The notes under the pieces are model-generated. The model was not told the DNA's origin, made no database searches, and worked only from the letters and a program-made list of their open reading frames with translations. 64,000 nucleotides of DNA from Owenia fusiformis (taxonomy: Eukaryota > Annelida > Polychaeta > Sabellida > Oweniidae), in the NCBI GenBank assembly GCA_903813345.2, contig CAIIXF020000007.1, positions 14,056,714-14,120,713 on the forward strand. The letters are read 5' to 3'. A program made the translations under genes and the position numbers. Position 1 is the first letter of the stretch. Each line of letters begins with the position of its first letter. This document shows positions 48,602-60,898 of the stretch, piece by piece.

Positions 48602-50270
48602 TGTGATACGTCAGATAAACTATAAAAATATATTTAATACTTGATCAAACGTCAGTACAAGTGGATTTAAAGGAAAGCTACGCATTGACAAGCGGAATAC
48701 GAGATTATCCGCTTTAATAAAATGAATAATTGGTTATCTATTTTTGCTGAGGCGTACATACATTTTAAGCGTCTTTATTCAATTTTTCAATGTATTGTTT
48801 GCTATTACACAATTCTTGTTTCAGTTTGCACTTTCTAATTCAATTTTTTAAATTTCCTTTTCATTTATAGGTATCCTCTACACATGTGGGCTATCACGAT
48901 CTGCATAGGATGTACTCACGATCTTCTGAATAGAGATTAATACAATGCAGAATGAGGTTTAAAATTCGAGCAGATCGAGGAATATCACCCATGCAGACAG
49001 ATCGCCTAAAACTACATTCGTATGATGCGAGACTCGACATTCACCAGGAAACTTGAAATGATTTGTCACCCGTGGGGCAAATTAATTTTTTACTGCTTAA
49101 TAAATGGTGGATGCCAGTCAAATTAAGTTCTATACGTATGAGAATAGCATGACTTCTTGATAAGTAACTAGTTTGAAAAGTGATGGCGGTGATTAAAATT
49201 ACGATGTAACGATAAAACCGCAACGAAATAGTTGAAGACTTCTTTGAATAACTAAGAAATATACACCACTTAAATACTAGAAAGGCCTGTAGGTACGATT
49301 CCCCTTGATAGCATTAACATTGGTCTCTTATATGCCATACAATTAATATTTGAAACGCAAGTATTATTCGTGTGCTTTATTCTTAAAAAGAAAAGGCCTC
49401 AGGGTGAATCAAATGTTTTCAATCCATCTAAGCTTTCATAACTTCAGGAATTGGCAGTTTAATGTATGAATAAGAATGAATCGATCATCAGAATAAAGAT
49501 AAACATGGAGTCACCCATAACCACACTACCTTACCTCGATCGCGCACAATCGCGAAACTGGCCCAAGCTACTTTTGATTAAATTGACTGCAACTACATGT
49601 ACGTCCAGTACAATTTAGAATGTTTTCTGTAAGGGATGAGTCAAATTGTTATTCGCTCAATTTCAATAGTGAATTAGCCCCAATGTGTACAACGTATTTT
49701 TCATAACACTAATGGACAGGAGAGGGAGGGGTCAGGTGACCCTGACCCTGAGGTAAAAATCTTGTGGGAATTCTGCCTACAACATGTGAAATAAGGAAAA
49801 AAGAAAAATCGGACCTTCGAGGTTCCGACATGTTGTCACCCAAACAATCCGTTTCGGTAACCAGCGTAATCGAGTGGAGTACCGGTGATGAACAAAGATT
49901 TCTGGAGGGGAAATCTGGAAAATTGTTAAAAAACTATAATTCTCCATAAAACTTATATTCTCAAGGAGATAATCAACCAATTTATCTTTGATGTCATGAT
50001 ATGCTTGTTGTTCATAGCTCAAATATTCTTTAATCCAAAGATTATTCATTTTCACAGCATTCACAGATGAAGTTACTAAAGTTCATGTTTCCAAGTTATA
50101 AAGAAAGAAATATTGAGTCATGCAATATAAGGACAAGCGATGAGAGTTTTAATGGCATGTTTGACTGTTTTATTCGTTTCAATAAAGTGAAAAATAATAT
50201 TTTGAATGATTCAAGATGCATTTATTCAATATTTCTTTTCCAGAAACACTTTACAATTTACTTTCATGTG
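48602..50270. other. Gene-free stretch upstream of the metallolyase-like gene
   Basis: Should hold the promoter of the minus-strand gene, but I recognise no element. A repeat at about 49041-49240 is the reverse complement of segments near 52484-52656 and 52927-53066 (caactatttcgttgcggttt, tgctattctcatac, caccatttgttagca). Confidence 0.5.
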
Positions 50271-50274
50271 ATAG

Positions 50275-50565
50275 AGGGTGAGTTGTCCAGGGGATGAGTT
50301 CTCTGGGGATGATTTGTCCAGAGGATGAGTTGTCTGGGGAATGAGTTGTCCAGTGGATGAGTTGTCCAGGGGATGAGGTGTCCAGGGGATGAATTTTCCA
50401 GGGGATGAATTCCCTAGGGGACGATATGTCCAGGGGATGAGTTGTCTAGGGAATGAGTTGTCCAGGGGATGAGTTCTCCAGGGGATAATTTGTCCAGGGG
50501 ATGAGTTGTCTAGGGAATGAGTTGTCCAGGGGATGAGGTGTCCAGGGGATGAGTTGTCCGCAAGC
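50275..50565 (+). repeat. Minisatellite with 16-17-bp unit
   Basis: About 16 imperfect copies of gagttgtccaggggat. Units vary at single positions. Scattered copies of the same unit appear near 41.6 and 41.87 kb. Confidence 0.9.
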
Positions 50566-51214
50566 CGTTAAAGAATGTGAAAGTTGATCTATACAAGATA
50601 CAAGTAATGTAAATTGTTCAATAGCACAAGCTGCGGGAAAGTAAGCTCATTCATGTAGATACGGACGATTTGAGGGTTTTATACCAAATTCACACATAAA
50701 CCTAGGCAATCCTTAAACCTTACTAAGATAGACAGTTATATACTAGAATCATATGATTTGTACAATGGTACAATGGTGCATTTGTGAATGGTCTAATTTC
50801 TATTTTCAGACGAGCACTGTAACAATGTTCATATGCCCATCATCATTTCAAATGCGCTTTCGTGGTTGATATCCAGTGAAAATGAATCTATATGTAAAAT
50901 TCAAAACACAAATATGATGAGTAATAGAAGCAATGATTACACGCAATATGAATAACAATTAAATGGGAATTTTGTTGCATAGCAATAGCAATGCTAAGAG
51001 AAGTAACAAGTGAAACTGACACGTGTCCTGTGCATTAATGGATTTACTAAAACGTATGTTGTATCACCATCGATCCCTTCTTTACTGTATCAATGTTCCC
51101 AATCCTTGTCTAGGGGCTTACTGGTAATAAAATTCTGCAAACAGTTCGCTTGGTTCGATGAATCTATATAAAAAAAAATGTTGGCCCCTAAAACCCTAAA
51201 TTGTGCCCAAAATA

Positions 51215-51645
51215 TTTAATATACGTAAGCACTCATGTTGTAAAAAGTAAAGAAATATAGTAAACGTTGTCTTCAGAATACCACCTTGTATAACCCCACT
51301 TTAGTGCCTTTTCCCCTGTTTCTATCAATATATCGATGTTTTAAAAATCATTTGATACCATATTACACATAATATGCACTTATGTGGTTTAAAGTAAAGA
51401 AATATAATAAACGTTGTCTTTCGAAGACCACCTTGTGTAACCCCACTTTCGTGCCTTTTGCCCCTGTTTCTATCAATATATAGTCTATCGATGTTTTATA
51501 AATCATTTGATACTATACACGAAATATGCACTTATGTGAAATAAAATAAAGAAAAATAAAGTAAACAGTGTCTTCGGAATGCCACCTTGTTTAACCCCAT
51601 TTTAGTGCCCTTTGCCCCTATTTATATCAATATAAAAGGTGTTTT
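51215..51645 (+). repeat. Tandem repeat, three diverged units of about 150 bp
   Basis: The order taagcac/tatgcac-ttatg, taaagaaatata, aaacgttgtctt, ccaccttgt, aaccccactttagtgcc, cccctgtttctatcaatata recurs three times at about 51220, 51370 and 51525. Non-coding. Confidence 0.85.
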
Positions 51646-52300
51646 CTATATGAGGGAAGTCTGTTTCTCCCAACGTTACAATCATTTTATGTGGGAAAGT
51701 ACCGGACAACAAACTCCTTTTCTAGAGCCCTTCTGAAAATCAGATCAGGGACTAGTTGCAACTGAGCAGGCGTGTCATCGATTTATCCCTTTTGAATAAA
51801 ATACTCATGGACCTGGCGTCGTATTGAAAATCGGAGCAAATATCAACTGCGCATTTTATCTCACATGAGCGGCACATTCCAATTTGATAATAGCTTCCTC
51901 TGATGTGAGGATATTAATGCCAAAAGTCGGATTAGCTTCGTTGGTTCCAAACTACCGATCTTATGAAATGGTGCCAATGTAATAAACCTATTCATGTATC
52001 CGACAAGCATAAAGTCAATCTATGAGGACACTGTTGCTATCAGTTGGGGTGTGACGAATACACTATAATATCTATAGTACTCCTCAATCAACTTTGCTTT
52101 TTTGGAAGTCATGTGACATGTATACAAAAAATATTCTCAGCTCAAATAACCGCAAGGCTACCAACGCGCGTTGAGCCAAAAAGTGCGTTTTACCAAAAAC
52201 AGTTGTTTGAAATTATATAATTATGTTGTTTAATGTAGAGAAAATCATAACTTTAAAATATAAAACATTCATACATTGGGAACCATCTGTATCATTGTAA

Positions 52301-52428
52301 TGCCTTGGTCATATTTGTTCCAATTTTCACTACGGCGCCCGGCCGATTGAGTATTTTGTTCAAAATTGAATACAATATTGAAAAAACACACAATCGACCG
52401 GGCGCCGGCCGATGGATCGGAGCATATA
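52301..52428. mobile_element. MITE, CGGCGCCCGG family, copy 1
   Basis: Inverted repeat of about 60 bp per arm: tgccttggtcatatttgttc through acggcgcccggccgattgag, mirrored on the right by cgaccgggcgccgg and gatcggagca. No coding. Confidence 0.75.
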
Positions 52429-52483
52429 TAACATCAAGCTTTACATACCATATACATGTTATGCCTTGGTCACATATGCGACA

Positions 52484-53066
52484 ACTATTTCGTTGCGGTT
52501 TTATCGCTACATCGTAATTTCAATCACTGCAATCACTATTCAAACGAGTTACCTTAAAATATCAAGACGTATGCTATTCTCATACTTGTAGAACTCAATC
52601 TGACTTTCATTCACCATTTGTTAGCAGTAAAAAATTGGCGATCTGTCTGCATGGGGTGATCACGCCAATGCCGCGGTCGCATTTGCACCGATTTTCGCTA
52701 ACGGCGCCCAGCCGATTGAGTATTTATGTTCAAATCTGAATACAATTTTGAACAAAATACTCATAGACCGGGCGCCGGTACTGAAAATCGGAGCAAATGT
52801 GACCACGACATTAGCATAGTATCACGTGGGTGGCCACACCTACCTTAAAACGCATACACGTCATTTTCATTCGACTAATGCCTTGGTCACATTTGCTCCA
52901 AGTTTCACTACGGCGCCCGGCGGATTACCGACATCACTTTTCAAACTAGCTACTTTGAAATATCAAGAAGTCATGCTTTTCTCATACTTATAAAACTTAA
53001 TTTGACTGTCATTCACCATTTAATAAGCAATAAAAAATTAATTTGCTCCACGGGTGACAATTTACA
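52484..53066 (+). repeat. Repeat family shared with 49041-49240, two copies broken by MITEs
   Basis: Copy at 52484-52656 starts caactatttcgttgcggttt; copy at 52927-53066 covers atcaagaagtcatgc through gctccacgggtgacaa. Both match the reverse complement of 49041-49240. The MITE copy 2 lies between them. Confidence 0.7.
52668..52812. mobile_element. MITE, CGGCGCCCGG family, copy 2
   Basis: Same family as 52301-52428, here with longer preserved ends: ccgcggtcgcatttgcaccg on the left mirrored by cggagcaaatgtgaccacga on the right. A third truncated copy begins near 52877 and breaks off at about 52926. Confidence 0.75.
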
Positions 53067-53082
53067 TGTACAGTGTACTTAC

Positions 53083-53235
53083 ATAGTAGGGAGTTTAACC
53101 TTGCAATATTTTTCACAACCTAAACGTCAACGGAAAATATTAAAGCGATGTATTTGTATGAGAGATTGGTCATACGCATAGGTTGGCGTTTCGACTTTAT
53201 ACAATGCAAGCTTAATTAAACTCCCTAGTATTTCG
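53083..53235. mobile_element. Small MITE with tagggagtttaa ends
   Basis: Gtagggagtttaacc at about 53087 mirrors aattaaactccctag at about 53215. The interior matches 12590-12690. Confidence 0.55.
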
Positions 53236-54078
53236 ATAAACTGCCTTATAACGTTAACGCTTTGATATAATATAACCCCCTTCGGTACAACGCCTTTCGG
53301 TAAAATAAGTAAACGAAACGAAATCTGTAAATTAAACTATTTAGATCATTTCATTTCATGAATTTGAAACTCAACAAATATGCACTCGGTGATGATTATC
53401 TAGAACTATGTTACTCTTGATGATCTCAGAAAAACCCTCTGTACTATATTGTAAGTAAAAAGATTGCAATTGTTTACTACTAATAGGGAACTATCTTATC
53501 AAATTATGTATTTTCAAGTGAAGCTTGGATCCAATTATCAATTATATGTTATTGTGCTTAGATCGCCTGTAGCCAAAAACTTTACAAAAACATTAAGGCA
53601 TACATTATATAACGTGGAATGTCTAATGAAAACATGACTAGAGTAAAGGCCCATTTAAGTTTTTCCTCGTTTATTTTTGCATTACTTATTTTTAGAGCTT
53701 GGTTACCGTCTATAGTTGATTGTGTCAATAAAATGAATTGTAGCCTTACCTTGTAGTGTATTTATCGCTGCGTCAAAATCATTTGTGCGCACTTTTTGAT
53801 CGACGCTGCTTAAATATGACACACACGAGCGCCGTTCAAAAAACGTGCAGTACATGTATCACTGGGGGGATTCTGGTGATAGATTTTCGTAACATATTTC
53901 ATTTTCCCAATAAAACCCATTTCTAGGACGAGTTTCTCAATAATCATACACCTGCACATAGGCTAATTAAGGGCAAGAGAAATAATTTTTAAATAAAGAT
54001 TATTGGACCAGAACCTATGTACCTGCAGTAAGCGCATGATCTACATTTTAAAAAACCGTCATTCTGAATGCTAAGTAA

Positions 54079-56071
54079 CACTGTATGTACAGTGATCGTC
54101 TACTATTAAAAGTGCGTGATCAAAGACTCGACAAGATGCGCAAAATGTTTGTTTGTTTCTCTTCTCTTTACCACCTTAACGTCATTTTACCTACAGATGG
54201 TATTCCATATTCCATATGACTCAAGATTCATTTTGCATCAGGATTCAGTGATTGTCTCAACCGAATACCTGATATGAGTTGATAAATGAAGCAAAATCAA
54301 AAACCCGCCGAACGAAAATTTATATTTCGCCAAATTTTCTGTTTTTAGATTACCAAAACCACAAAATTGACATGCCTATGGTTAATGTACATAATACTTA
54401 ACATTACATGCATATCAGACGTTCCAACTCCCCTTCAGAATCGAGTAAGAAGGATGTTATGAAAATAATTTATGATCAGCCAAGTGAGTGATTTTACCAT
54501 GTGGATTCTAATGATCCTTTGCATTTAAGAGTGGTTTGGTTTACATGATTTTACTGTCCTTCATTTCGAACTCCTAAATTTCAAATCATTATAAACCACC
54601 TTGTAGAACATCATGAAGAAAAGAGATGAAGATGAGAAAGATTACTGAAAATAGAGGCAAATTTAGAATGATAACAAGAAATTTCTCTGGACTAATACCA
54701 AAATGAAGTGAAATCAATAAATAAACACATACTTGTAGAAAGTGATGAATTTATGACAATTTCAGTGATTGACAATAATCGAAAGAAACCATCCAAAATC
54801 TCTGATTCACCTGCTACAAAATAAAATTACCATCATTAGAGATAATAGTATGGTATTTATTTCACACTTTGTAGAGTTTCCCTAAAAAGGCCCACTTGGC
54901 GTTTATTTTGCATTCGATTACATATAATTCTAGAATTCTCAAGCTAATCACCTATAGACCTTAGTTGAAAATTGATCAATAAATCTACTGAATATTGAAC
55001 TTTAGAGGAGCTTTCCCTTATACCTGTCGTTTATATATGACCCAAATTAGCCACCTCGTGGTGAAACTGGGAACTGACTACTGGCATCTACTGGAGGTTA
55101 TTACGTCATTACATTTTAATATAACTTATTGATACCTTGCTGCAAAAGAATGATTTAACACCCAAATGAAATAGATAATGTACAATTCAGATTCAGAAGT
55201 TTATTATGAGACCCCATGTCCAAAACAGGCACAATCATGACAAAGGGCAATACTGTGACATGCATTTTCATTTATAATTTATTCAATTCTTGCGTTACAA
55301 TTCGACAATCATCTTGGATGCCAAGGTGTAAAGTTCTCGTTCCTCGGAATCAGAGGGTAAAATAAATGGACTGAAATGGGACTTTGAAAACGGTTCCACT
55401 TATAAGGTGTTATACATCAAGAGGTGTTTTACTTAGCAGGTTCTACTGTACAGTGTACATATCATTTAATGGTAAACCTAGGCATACACAAAATGTGCGC
55501 ACACACAGTGACAATTTAATTGACTGAATCAGTGAACGGTGATGTACATGTTTATTTTGGACATACGGCATTTTGCGAGAAACCCCATTTTCTTCTCGTG
55601 AAAAGCATGTATGAAAAGGGCGTATGGTTTGCTGAAACTCACGCTATAGGCTGATCCATTCGTTTCTGTGTTAGAATATTTATTCCATGTTATTTAAGAG
55701 GAAACGTGAATTTCATCATGGTCAAATGGAAGCCCAAGAAGGTACCTAAATATTAAAAATTAAAGAGAGTAAAAATGTTGCATTGTTTTTGATATTTTTA
55801 AGCTTTTTAAATAAAATAACACATATTACATCGCATTTATATCTTTGCATCGTAAAATCAATAACATTTACGAGAAATGGTCAAACTGGTATATATTTCT
55901 CAAAGCATATGGGTGTTCTTGTGCCTACAAAATCTGAATCACCAGTAGCCTGTAATATAAACACAAATAAATCTTTTAAAAATAACAGTTACAAAATATT
56001 TGAATTTTGCGCATCTTGTCGAGTCTTTGATCACGCACTTTTGATAGTAGACGATCACTGTACATACAGTG
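54079..56071. mobile_element. 2.0-kb element with CACTG ends and AGTAA target duplication
   Basis: Inverted terminal repeats of about 65 bp starting cactgtatgtacagtgatcg, only one or two mismatches. AGTAA directly precedes the left end (54074-54078) and follows the right end (56072-56076). A 5-bp duplication with CAC-type ends does not fit the 3-bp rule of CACTA elements. No transposase recognised inside. Confidence 0.85.
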
Positions 56072-56076
56072 AGTAA

Positions 56077-58540
56077 GGTTCTCTTAGCCATGGTTACCTA
56101 AAATGAGTTGGATAATATGATATTGGCTTAGATGCCCCGGTGTTGCACTAGTGAGAATATGTCCCCTAAGTAATAATCTAGGAACGCGCATGGTAGGGTA
56201 TAACAATATGCCATACATTGGTGTTGTTGCACCATTGCTCAAATTTAGATGAGCGTTTTTGCATCCAGTTCGGTTCGGTTTAGTTGCATCTATAGTGAGG
56301 AACTAAAACTGTGAATTCATCGCTTCTTGATGATGCCAATGACAGTTCTTTAAAATATAGACCGTGCACTAACTTCAGCTGTATGATTATTGAGAGATTC
56401 GTTCTAGAACTAGGAATGGGTTTAAATTGGGAAAACAAAATATCTTTCGAAAATCTATCCACGGACCATCTTGATACCCCCCCCCCCAGTGTGTATGTTC
56501 TCTATTACGTGTTTGTAAAAGAATCTAACGTTTCGGAGATTAAAGGCGCACATGTCTTGAAAGCCCATGGTGTAAATAATGGCCAAATGCTGTGAGCTTA
56601 TTATTGATACTTTCATAAAAGTAATTAGAGTTTTAGATTTAATTTATATCGCAGGGATAGGAGCACAAGTCAAGATATGGCTATGCATTTTAGTCAGTTG
56701 AGGTTTTTCTCACCATTATGTTCGGCGGTTCGTTGATGTATGAAAAAATATATCGCCTTTTATTAACCTCAATTCTCGATTCCCCTTACATTTGTATACC
56801 TACTTATTGAACGCTGCTCGCAGGGACTACCTGGATGCATGTCTAATAATAAATCGTTCTGTCCATTAAATAAGGGAACACGGGTGAATGTCTATGATAA
56901 AAATGAGGTATAAAATCACCATGCATATTATGTACTTTCGGGTCACAAGATGAACAAATTGAAGACTGCCATTTGTCTGAACCAATACTCTTATTCATTT
57001 CCGATGAAAATATTTCCTTCTGGAGTGAACATTATGCAAAAACTTCTATATATCTTACATGTTACCGATTTGAAAGTGTCAAATTTGGCGTGTACTTCAA
57101 AATGCCAATACTTTATTGTGCTATAAAATCGTTAGGTCAGGCTTAGAAAGAACTCTATTTAAATCATATTTCAATAGTTAGAGATACATGTAAGGTGACT
57201 AAGAAAAGGCATACTCTTTTCAAGATCATGCTATACCATGTACTATTTCATATTTTTTATTATTGTTGCTACATGTACTGTATATTAGTTGTTCAGTGTT
57301 GACATTGTATGTATTTATTAGGAGGCCATCTCCTGAGGCGACTTTCTATTAATTTTGATAATTATGATTGAACATTTTTCTAGTTGCTTACAATCGGAAT
57401 TTTATAAGTTTGTTTATATTAACGGACGATATTTGGATACAGATCGACAACATGTTATTTGGTTTCTAAAATCGATTGCCTAGGTTCGAAACAAATTTTG
57501 CCAAATAACTCTGAATTAAGTGGTGGGACTTGGCGTGATTTTGAAACTGGTACGATCATTAAAGTGATTATATTGAATGGGAAACAGAAATTGTGATATA
57601 TTCTTGGCACCATCCTTCAAGATCGGAAGATTGTGAAGTTGGTTATGTCCACCACATCTCATCTAGTTGCATACCAATTGAGTTTAACATTGCTTTAAAA
57701 ATTGTTCATTCAACCAGTTGCCAGAACGGTTGCAAAGCCAAGCTATTTTGGCCTAAACGCATGTTCGAAGTTATCTTGCATCCTTCTTCAAAGGACTTCA
57801 TTTATGCTTAAATTATACTTGTAAAATACCCTTGCAGCAAGGATGTTATCTTGTGCTAGAAAGAATTTAAAAGATTCAAAAGCAGGGGCGGATCTGGGAA
57901 CCAACAAGGGGGGAAGGCAAACTTCTGATCTGAGAAAAAAACTTGTGCGCTTGCGCTGAAAAAAATTTTGGGCCCCTAAAACCAAAAAGTTGGCCCAAGT
58001 TTTGAAATTTTGAGGCCCATTTTCTTCAAAATTTGGCCAAAAATTAAAAAATAAGGCCATAGAAGGCCCATTTATGACCAAAAAGGCCCTTTCAACACCT
58101 GTGTTTTCAATGCTTGTTGCATCAATGTTGCGTTTTGAGATTCGGTTAACCTCTTTAGGGCTAAAGAAAAATATGATTCATGCAGGGGTTATAAAGATAT
58201 CAATTATGCGTGACCAGAATTAAGCTTAAACAATGGATCATATGAGTTTTCCATATGGGGAAATAACTTTGAAAATAGTATTTTTCCACACTGCACATAC
58301 AAAATCATGATTCCTTCATTATTGAGAAAATTATTCCAAAACTAGTGGGTTCTTTTTTTGTTTCATCCTGTACATACTTTGATAGAGCTCCACCAATTAA
58401 TAAGCTTAGTGACGGTGAGTTACACCTGTTACACTTAGACTATAATTCCTATGTAACTGTACCTGCAATAATATTTTTACTGAATAGCAACGTCACTGAA
58501 TGTCGCTGAACCTCACCTACTGTAGTTACCCAGATGATAC
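56077..58540. other. Gene-free stretch
   Basis: No coding signal. At 57883 caggggcggatctggg resembles the tip of a widespread invertebrate DNA transposon, followed by G/C-run and ggcccctaaaacc sequence, but no opposite end was found. Confidence 0.45.
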
Positions 58541-58543
58541 GTA

Positions 58544-59160
58544 CAGGGTGGTCAAAAAACGGCAACCCTAGTTTTTCCTAATATCTTTGTCATTCTAAGA
58601 AATAACTCTTTAATATTACACATTTGTACATCATTCAATTTCCTACCAACCTACCATATTTCATGACTATCGGACTGATAGTCGCAATATTACTGCATTT
58701 TAAGCAACATGCTCCAGATGACCACTTTCGGGCTGTCTGAGCTGGTCTGTTATTCAAATGAACTCTAACAATTATGTATTCTTGGGGAGCCAAGCACTTG
58801 ATGAAGAAGTGGAGAGGCACCTTCACACAGACAGATGCACAGTTTAGTGTGTTCTCAGAAGATAAGGTCCTTTACCTTTGATGATATCAACGGATATGCA
58901 ATAACTGTCAACATCAATCTCTATTTTTGGTTCCTATGGAGTTCTTGGAGACTATAGGTGAACCCAGGGGGTCGATAGGCAGCAACAGTGGTTTCAACAA
59001 GACAGAATCATACCCCATACACCCAATGATGCAAAATAATGGCTTTGGGACCACTTCAATGACCACATTATCAGCAGTACAACAGACAATGAATGGGCAC
59101 CCCATAGCCCAGATTTGGCCCCATTCAATCTTTACCAATGGGGATCGATGGGTTTAAGTT
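58544..59160 (+). pseudogene. Truncated Tc1/mariner-type transposase relic
   Basis: Left end cagggtggtcaaaaaacggc preceded by TA at 58542-58543. In the + frame around 58980-59155 are WFQQDRIIPHTPNDAK, a stop, then FNDHIISS and WAPHSPDLAPFNLYQWG, the order of the catalytic part of a DDE transposase of insect/marine mariner-like type. Upstream text is interrupted by several stops. No right end was seen. Confidence 0.7.
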
Positions 59161-59743
59161 TAGCATATTAACGAAGACGCAATTCATATGTCAGTTCCTC
59201 GCTTTTGTTACACTGACGACGAACGACCAAAGTTACACAGACGAATGTTTGATTTGGAGCTGTTGTTACACTGACGAACCATTTTAACATTGCAGAGGTA
59301 ACAATCATGAATATACGATAGTATAGTTAAACTATTTCAGAGAGTCATTGATGTCGCAAATTCAAATGCTACTATTGTAGTAGGGTAGAAGGAAGCGCCA
59401 AAGATGTAATTAAGGACACAATCAAAGCTTTTCGAAAGATTTGGAGTTCTGCTAAGTATATTTGACCAATCCTCGAGAAATCATGTTCATTTTGGCAAGA
59501 TTGAGGCTGTAATTTTGAACTATACGCGCCGGGTGCGTTTGCTCACGCAGCACTTAATGTGGAGCCTTATCATGAAAAGGAACGGTATTTTGGCAGTTTG
59601 TGCATAAATATAGCAAGCATGCGCGAAATCTCTTGACACAACAGTTGTTAAAATCATCAAACGTTGACTTTTTCGCAATGACGAATACCCCTCAAATAGC
59701 CCAAAGCTCAGTGGACCCAAGCATACATAGGGGACTGCCTAAA

Positions 59744-59870
59744 AGATTAGGTGGATGTCCTACTGGAAAAACTCGGAATCTGGTGGAACTCATTATTCAG
59801 GTGGATCAGGATCAAGATCAGGTGGATGTCCTATTGGAAAGAGAATCTGGTGGAACTCATTATTCCAAAA
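59744..59870 (+). repeat. Two-copy tandem repeat, about 75 bp
   Basis: Aggtggatgtcctactgga and atctggtggaactcattatt recur about 75 bases later, with a small gatcaggatcaagatcagg array between. Part of a long open frame that I do not accept as a gene. Confidence 0.7.
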
Positions 59871-60106
59871 GGAGATGTAGTAAGAAGACCCGTTATGCTT
59901 TACAAATGCAAAAGAACTTGAGAAAATATTCTGGAAACATTAAACTTGCATGGAATGTCGTCATAAATGTGACAGATGATGAGCCCATTGACTATTACAG
60001 GGCGTCCACAAAAAAAGTATACCCAACTTTAAAGCCAGGATTCCAGAATTCTGAGCAATTTTTTAAAAATCTAAAGGCTGCAGTATATGGCCTAGTTAAT
60101 TCTCCA

Positions 60107-60513
60107 TTCAAACATGACCGTGCTCTATTCGAATTTCTCAACCAATCAGAATGCAGCATAGCCAATATAGAACGTTCTCTAATTCTCCATAGATGCACGG
60201 CCATGCTCTATTCAATCTGCAATTTGCATTGTTTTGAGTGACGTCACATCTCAGCTGCACATCTGGGGCTCTGTCCGGGGATAGCTGTTCGTATTCTTCC
60301 TTCATGCCCGTTCCACAGACACGGCTTTTACTAATTTTTATGTTTGAATCGGAATAAATAATGATAGGCCATTCAATATGGTGAAATTCAGCACTCGTTG
60401 GACAGAATGTTAGTACAAATGCACTCACCTTCGGTTCGTGCTTTGTACAACATTCTGTCCAACTCGTGCTGAATTTCACCATATTGAATGGCCTATCATT
60501 ATTTATTCCTTAA
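60107..60513. mobile_element. Hairpin-ended repeat, copy B (compact)
   Basis: 407 bp, from ttcaaacatgacc to attccttaa. A 159-bp hairpin sits at 60351-60509. Comparison with the opposite arm of the host element (about 62345-62362) shows no clear target duplication. Carries the empty TA site at 60339-60340. Confidence 0.85.
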
Positions 60514-60898
60514 TCAAATGGTACCTAGATCATTATGTAACTGTCATGGATGACTGAGCAATCAATACTTTTATGAAAGGTGGTAAAATCAGCACTGTGC
60601 CAAGTTAGCATTCAAGTAGGATTGACACAATGAATGTTTTTTTGTGTTCAAAACATTTTTAATGTTCAAATTCAAATTTGTTCCATGTTCTCCAATCCTT
60701 TTGCATAATTTTCCATAACTTTTTATTGCTGCTTCCCTCGAGGGAATTGGATCCCAAGAGCCTCTTGAACAGCAATGAAACTTCTACTTGCTGATATGCA
60801 GCCTTGAAGTCAACAGGATCCCCCATTGAAGTCAATACACCCTTGCTGAAATCCTCATTTTCTCAGAAGAACTCAAGTTGATTGGGTCTCAACAAGTA

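Noticed and set aside
50275-50565. Possible CRISPR-like array
   Set aside because: Units are contiguous without unique spacers and the genome is eukaryotic; it is a minisatellite.
55783-56076. 97-codon frame
   Set aside because: Ends inside the terminal inverted repeat of the CACTG element; no recognisable domain.
59600-60241. 213-codon open frame on the plus strand
   Set aside because: It crosses the TA-flanked end of the element at 59998 and continues into the hairpin-ended repeat at 60107; its first part is a tandem duplication. No protein family recognised.
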